Assembly (NCBI GenBank): GCA_905479995.1 | Contig: CAJQON010000028.1 | Span: 1-64,000 of the forward strand | Length of the DNA: 64,000 nucleotides | Source of the DNA: an uncultured Flavobacteriales bacterium | Lineage (GTDB): Bacteria; Bacteroidota; Bacteroidia; Flavobacteriales_E; Vicingaceae | Direction of reading: 5' to 3' | In this document: in pieces, positions 60,195 through 64,000 of the stretch | Numbering within the stretch: position 1 is the stretch's first letter | How the letters are laid out: the number at the start of each line of letters is the position of its first letter | Made by a program: the position numbers and the translations under genes | The notes under the pieces: generated by a model | Seen by the model: the letters and a program-made list of their open reading frames with translations, nothing else | Databases searched by the model: none | What the model was told of the DNA's origin: nothing

Positions 60195-61229
60195 ATGAGG
60201 TTTTCAATTGAATTAATTGAATGGTATAATCACAATAAAAGAGATCTTCCTTGGCGAAAAACAAAAGATCCCTACCTCATTTGGTTATCTGAAATTATTC
60301 TTCAGCAAACCAGAGTTGACCAAGGGTTGTCATATTTTCAAGAATTTTCAGAACGTTTCCCTACAGTTAACGATTTAGCAACTGCCAATGAAGATGAAGT
60401 TTTAAAATTATGGCAAGGTCTAGGTTATTATTCTAGAGCGAGAAACCTACATTTTACAGCAAAAGTAATTGCCAAAGACTACCAAGGGGTTTTTCCTTCT
60501 AACTACACCGAAATTTTAGCTTTAAAAGGTGTCGGAGAATATACTGCTGCCGCTATAGCCTCTTTTTCCTTTAAACTTCCCTATCCTGTTATAGATGGAA
60601 ATGTTTACCGTGTACTCTCTCGAATTTTCGGAATAGAAACACCTATTGATAGCAGTATTGGAAAAAAAGAGTTTAAATTACTGGCAAATGAACTGATTGA
60701 CAAAAAAAATCCTGCAACTTATAATCAAGCAATAATGGAGTTTGGTGCGTTAAATTGCACTCCAAAATTACCCAATTGCGAAAACTGTATTTTTAATTTA
60801 GAATGCAATGCTCTTAAAAATAATTTAGTAAACGTATTACCAAAAAAAGAAAAGAAAATAAAACAGCGACACCGCTATTTTAACTATATCGTAATCCGAA
60901 ACGCTCAATACATTTACATTAAACAACGTTCCGAAAAAGATATTTGGCAAGGACTTTATGATTTTCCTTTAATCGAAACTGTAAAAGAAATTGGTACCAT
61001 AGCAGATCTAAATCTTAAAGAATTAATTCCTCAAAATTTCTCTTTAAAAAATCAATCCGTTCCAATAACACATATATTAAGCCACCAAAAAATACACGCT
61101 ACGTTTTGGCAAATAGAATCAAAAACAGCACCTATAAACAGTAAAAACTACTTTAAAATTGATATTAACAATTTAAGCGAATATCCTGTTCCTAAATTGA
61201 TTGAAAATTATATAAAATCAATGTTTTAA
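60195..61229 (+). CDS. mutY: A/G-specific adenine glycosylase
   Basis: A 344-residue base-excision repair enzyme removing A opposite 8-oxoG. WRKTKDPYLIWLSEIILQQTRVDQG (catalytic Glu), the helix-hairpin-helix LKGVGEYTAAAIASFSF, and the catalytic Asp in VIDGNVYRVLSR are present. The iron-sulfur cysteines are CTPKLPNCENCIFNLEC (C-x6-C-x2-C-x5-C). A C-terminal NUDIX-like domain recognises 8-oxoG. It is first in the mutY-ssb-gldE-gldD order conserved in Flavobacteriia. Confidence 0.96.
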   Translation: MRFSIELIEWYNHNKRDLPWRKTKDPYLIWLSEIILQQTRVDQGLSYFQEFSERFPTVNDLATANEDEVLKLWQGLGYYSRARNLHFTAKVIAKDYQGVFPSNYTEILALKGVGEYTAAAIASFSFKLPYPVIDGNVYRVLSRIFGIETPIDSSIGKKEFKLLANELIDKKNPATYNQAIMEFGALNCTPKLPNCENCIFNLECNALKNNLVNVLPKKEKKIKQRHRYFNYIVIRNAQYIYIKQRSEKDIWQGLYDFPLIETVKEIGTIADLNLKELIPQNFSLKNQSVPITHILSHQKIHATFWQIESKTAPINSKNYFKIDINNLSEYPVPKLIENYIKSMF

Positions 61230-61234
61230 TTTCT

Positions 61235-61242
61235 TATTTTTG
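61235..61242 (+). promoter_or_regulatory. -7 box before ssb
   Basis: TATTTTTG is an exact TAnnTTTG match 16 nt before the ssb ATG, suggesting ssb has its own promoter inside the mutY-gldD cluster. Confidence 0.5.
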
Positions 61243-61258
61243 ATAGAAACAATTTAAC

Positions 61259-61720
61259 ATGGCAGGAATTAACAAAGTAATACTAGTAGGTAATGTTGGA
61301 AAAGATCCAGAAGTAAGATATTTAGAAGGTGGAACAGCTGTTGCTAACTTTTCTATTGCAACCTCAGAAAACTTTAAAGACCGTAATACTGGTGAGAAAA
61401 AATCAACTACAGAGTGGCACAACGTTGTACTTTGGAGAGGATTGGCTGAAATTGCTGAAAAATATGTTAAAAAAGGCATGCAAGTTTACATTGAAGGAAA
61501 ATTAAAAACTAGACAGTGGCAAGATAAAGAAGGAGCTACACGCTACTCTACTGAAATTGTTGGAGACAACCTGCAAATGTTAGGAAGAAAAGATGACAAT
61601 GCTCAAAACTCAGCACCATCTAACCCTTCCACTCCAGCTGCAAAACCTGAAGCTCAAAAACCTGCCGCAACTTTAAAGACAGAAGAATCTCCCAATGAGG
61701 TAGATGATTTGCCATTTTAA
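61259..61720 (+). CDS. ssb: Single-stranded DNA-binding protein
   Basis: A 153-residue SSB with an OB-fold ([77 protein letters not shown]), a Pro/Ala-rich linker, and the acidic tip DDLPF that recruits repair partners. The start and length are standard. It is followed after 11 nt by gldE. Confidence 0.97.
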   Translation: MAGINKVILVGNVGKDPEVRYLEGGTAVANFSIATSENFKDRNTGEKKSTTEWHNVVLWRGLAEIAEKYVKKGMQVYIEGKLKTRQWQDKEGATRYSTEIVGDNLQMLGRKDDNAQNSAPSNPSTPAAKPEAQKPAATLKTEESPNEVDDLPF

Positions 61721-61731
61721 TATTTAACTAA

Positions 61732-63075
61732 TTGGACGACCCCGGACCCTTATTCGATTTTATTTTATTAGCTGGTTTTGTTAATTCCATAGGAATTGGA
61801 TTAGTAATATCATACTTAACATTACTCCTCTTATTAATTTTATCTGCCCTAATTTCTGGTTCCGAAGTAGCTTACTTTTCAATAAACCCTAATGAAAAGG
61901 AAATTTTAAATACTTCCGAAGACAAGAAGCACATTGCTGTAAATACATTACTTAACAATCCTAAGCGACTTTTAGCTACCATATTAATATCGAACAACTT
62001 TGTAAATGTTGCCATCATTATTATTTCTACATATGCAATAAGCAATTCATTTGACTTCACTTCTATACCCAACTGGCTAAACCTATTAATTCAGGTTGTA
62101 GGAATTACCTTTATGATACTTTTATTTGGTGAAGTAATCCCGAAAATTTACGCTACAAAACATGCTTTAAAGCTTGCCACATTAATGGCTAAACCACTTC
62201 TTATTTTAAAAAAAGTTTTTAAACCATTTAGCTCACTACTTATTTACTCTACCAGTATAATAGATAAAAAAATAAAGAAAAAAGGGCTTGATGTTTCAAT
62301 AGAAGAACTTTCAATGGCTCTAGATTTAACAGAAGATATTCCTGAAAACAAAGACGAACACAAAATATTAAAAGGCATTGTTAAGTTTGGTGAAACAAGC
62401 GTAAAACAAGTTATGAAACCAAGAGTAGATGTTGTTGCACTAGATAAAAACATTCCTTATAATGAAGTTATTGAAATAATTTTAAGTTGTGGACATTCTC
62501 GAATTCCCATTTATGAAGAATCGTTTGATAATATTTTAGGACTTCTTTATGTGAAAGACCTTTTATCACACATTAATGAAAAGCCAACATTTGAATGGCT
62601 GAACCTAATACGAAATCCATTTTTTGTTCCAGAAAACAAAAAACTCGATGACTTGTTAGAGGATTTTCAAGAGAAAAAAATACATTTGGCAATAGTGGTA
62701 GATGAATACGGTGGAACATCAGGCATTATTACACTAGAAGATGTATTAGAAGAAATTGTTGGGGAAATAAGTGATGAGTTTGATACTGAAGACATTTCCT
62801 ACTCTAAAATTGATGAAAATACCTATGTCTTTGATGGAAAAACTGCCTTAAATGACTTGCCAAAAATAATAGACATTGAAGATGAATCGGTTTTTGAAGA
62901 AGTTGCTAAAGAAGCAGACACTCTTGCTGGATTAGTTATTGAAATTGCAGGGAAAATTCCTCAAAAAAATGAAAAAGTTACTTTTAAAAACTTCACCTTT
63001 ATAATTGAAGCTGCTGACAAAAGAAGAGTAAAAAGAATTAAAATAATTAAATCTATTGAAGTAAATGAAACATAA
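61732..63075 (+). CDS. gldE: Gliding motility-associated protein GldE (CNNM/CorC-type)
   Basis: A 447-residue inner-membrane protein. The TTG at 61732 gives [15 protein letters not shown], fitting the GldE N-terminus. It has a DUF21 region with about four helices (residues 15-170), then a CBS pair ([33 protein letters not shown]) and a CorC/HlyC C-terminal domain ([27 protein letters not shown]). It is needed for gliding in Flavobacterium, with a proposed overlap with GldD. The gldD ATG lies inside its end (11-nt overlap). Confidence 0.93.
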   Translation: MDDPGPLFDFILLAGFVNSIGIGLVISYLTLLLLLILSALISGSEVAYFSINPNEKEILNTSEDKKHIAVNTLLNNPKRLLATILISNNFVNVAIIIISTYAISNSFDFTSIPNWLNLLIQVVGITFMILLFGEVIPKIYATKHALKLATLMAKPLLILKKVFKPFSSLLIYSTSIIDKKIKKKGLDVSIEELSMALDLTEDIPENKDEHKILKGIVKFGETSVKQVMKPRVDVVALDKNIPYNEVIEIILSCGHSRIPIYEESFDNILGLLYVKDLLSHINEKPTFEWLNLIRNPFFVPENKKLDDLLEDFQEKKIHLAIVVDEYGGTSGIITLEDVLEEIVGEISDEFDTEDISYSKIDENTYVFDGKTALNDLPKIIDIEDESVFEEVAKEADTLAGLVIEIAGKIPQKNEKVTFKNFTFIIEAADKRRVKRIKIIKSIEVNET

Positions 63076-63640
63076 ATTACTACTTACTTTAGCTACCATT
63101 TTCACGCTTTATAGCTGTGGTGACGATTCGTTTACACCAAAGCCTACAGGATATTTCAGAATTGATTTACCTAAAAAAGAATATCAACCACTTCAAAAAG
63201 ATTGCCCATTTTCATTTGAAGTTCCGAGCTATACTACCATTAAAAAAAACGCCAACAATCCACTAGAAACCTGTTGGTTTGATATTCAGTTTGAACAATT
63301 AAACGCGAATATTTACATTAGTTACAAAACTGTTGATACAAACGTAAACCAATACTTAGAAGATTCACGAACCCTAGTTTACAAACACACAGTTAAAGCA
63401 AACGACATAGATCAACAGATTATAAGAATGCCCGAAAAGAAAGTTTATGGAGTTGTATATTCAATTGAAGGTAATGCAGCATCATCGTATCAGTTTCATT
63501 TAACAGACAGTACCAATCACTTTATTCGTGGATCATTGTACTTTAACAATGCACCAAATCAAGATTCAATTCAGCCGGTATTAAATTTTATTAAAACCGA
63601 TATTGAACACCTCATTAATACTTTTGAGTGGAAAAATTAA
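63065..63640 (+). CDS. gldD: Gliding motility lipoprotein GldD
   Basis: A 191-residue lipoprotein with signal [18 protein letters not shown] (Cys 18). The conserved PKPTGYFRIDLPKKEY and LETCWFDIQFEQLNANIYISYK blocks identify GldD. It is required for gliding motility and the T9SS-linked apparatus in Flavobacterium johnsoniae. It overlaps gldE at the start and shares a TTAA stop overlap with the convergent heme A synthase gene. Confidence 0.94.
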   Translation: MKHKLLLTLATIFTLYSCGDDSFTPKPTGYFRIDLPKKEYQPLQKDCPFSFEVPSYTTIKKNANNPLETCWFDIQFEQLNANIYISYKTVDTNVNQYLEDSRTLVYKHTVKANDIDQQIIRMPEKKVYGVVYSIEGNAASSYQFHLTDSTNHFIRGSLYFNNAPNQDSIQPVLNFIKTDIEHLINTFEWKN

Positions 63641-64000
63641 GCTGATTTTCTAAAGCTTGACATTGCATAAACAATTGCGCCAAGCAATAAAAAAGCCCCC
63701 AATTGATGCGCAACGCCCAAGGCAACAGGAACAGAAAAAAGCAATGTAAACACTCCTAATGCAAACTGAACAACCACAACTCCAAACAGCCAATACAAAC
63801 CTTTTTTTTGCATTTTGCTCAATTCAAACTTATTGCTCATAAGCAGTAAATAAAATATTATACCTACTACTACATACGCCATATAGCGGTGTATAAATTG
63901 AACCCCTCCTATTCCATCAATAAAATTAACCCAAAATGGTTTCATTGCAGTAACAGATTCTGCTATCCATATCTCACCCATTTTAGGCCAAGTATTCATA
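63637..64000 (-). CDS. Heme A synthase (COX15/CtaA type), truncated by window edge
   Basis: The last 120 residues or so of a multi-helix membrane protein. GVQFIHRYMAYVVVGIIFYLL and GVAHQLGAFLLLGAIVYAM carry the conserved histidines of the COX15/CtaA family, which oxidises heme O to heme A for cytochrome oxidase. The start lies off the right edge; the ATG at 63999 is internal. It converges on gldD with a 4-nt overlap. Confidence 0.85.
   Translation of the reverse strand, partial: MNTWPKMGEIWIAESVTAMKPFWVNFIDGIGGVQFIHRYMAYVVVGIIFYLLLMSNKFELSKMQKKGLYWLFGVVVVQFALGVFTLLFSVPVALGVAHQLGAFLLLGAIVYAMSSFRKSA

Noticed and set aside
1-64000. tRNA, rRNA, tmRNA, RNase P RNA or SRP RNA genes
   Set aside because: I read intergenic regions on both strands for cloverleaf T-arm patterns and known core motifs and found none convincing. 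A covariance search would be needed to be certain.
1-64000. CRISPR arrays, toxin-antitoxin, restriction or defence islands, transposases
   Set aside because: No regularly spaced repeats, transposase-like or defence-type proteins were found. The repeated sequences seen are single or paired degenerate fragments.

Overview
The window is chromosomal DNA from a low-GC Bacteroidota, most likely a marine member of the Flavobacteriales. The signs are a short primary sigma factor, promoters of the TAnnTTTG -7 type, no clear Shine-Dalgarno sequences, the gliding genes gldE and gldD, three secreted proteins with type IX secretion (T9SS) sorting domains, many small lipoproteins, and an HU/IHF set typical of the phylum. 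I saw no rRNA, tRNA, CRISPR array, complete insertion sequence or prophage. Both ends cut genes: pnp at the left, and a heme A synthase (COX15/CtaA type) at the right.

Layout. 0-5.4 kb: pnp, rpoD, rpe, a lipoprotein hydrolase, an S4 RNA-binding protein and a PyrR-like phosphoribosyltransferase. 5.4-6.4 kb: a SiaB kinase/SiaC target pair. 6.6-11.6 kb: methyltransferase, ZIP metal transporter, sphingoid-base type acyltransferase, FecCD/ATPase importer and a small membrane protein. 11.6-17 kb: HU, rnz, STAS protein, phoH, SAM hydrolase, class III aminotransferase and a gene remnant. 17-26 kb: TlpA-like lipoprotein, RlmI-like methyltransferase, envelope proteins, fhs and a universal stress protein. 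26-34 kb: surE, small membrane protein, lpxB, SpoIID-like protein, secreted nuclease and comEC. 34-42.6 kb: two TPR-SpoIIE phosphatase paralogues around umuDC and a PLP decarboxylase. 42.7-47.8 kb: three T9SS cargo genes. 48-50.3 kb: an ATP-grasp protein and an unknown secreted protein. 50.6-54.5 kb: two divergent operons (glutathione peroxidase plus old yellow enzyme; two mini membrane proteins, SDR, TIGR03643 protein and CIA30 protein). 54.6-64 kb: mnmE, a putative cysteine hydrolase, methyltransferase, RNase G, a 30-residue COX24-type protein, an IHF-like protein and mutY-ssb-gldE-gldD.

Two systems stand out. First, parts of a partner-switching phosphorelay are scattered through the window: the SiaB/SiaC pair, a SpoIIAA-like STAS protein and two TPR-SpoIIE phosphatases. 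No diguanylate cyclase output like that of the Pseudomonas Sia system is present. One phosphatase has a clear promoter and signal peptide but no ATG, GTG or TTG where its start should be.

Second, the divergent promoters at 52.3-52.6 kb share one architecture: two TGTTWAACA-like sites 20-21 bp apart, in matching positions around the -7 box. This suggests one regulator controls a photo-oxidative-stress type cassette that here lacks its usual photolyase/cryptochrome.

Other notable items are a 70-codon remnant fused in frame behind an aminotransferase stop codon, an 82-nt stretch without G, decayed REP-like repeats on both sides of umuDC, and several small genes: a 30-residue COX24-type protein, 55- and 54-residue membrane proteins, and a possible 20-residue peptide.
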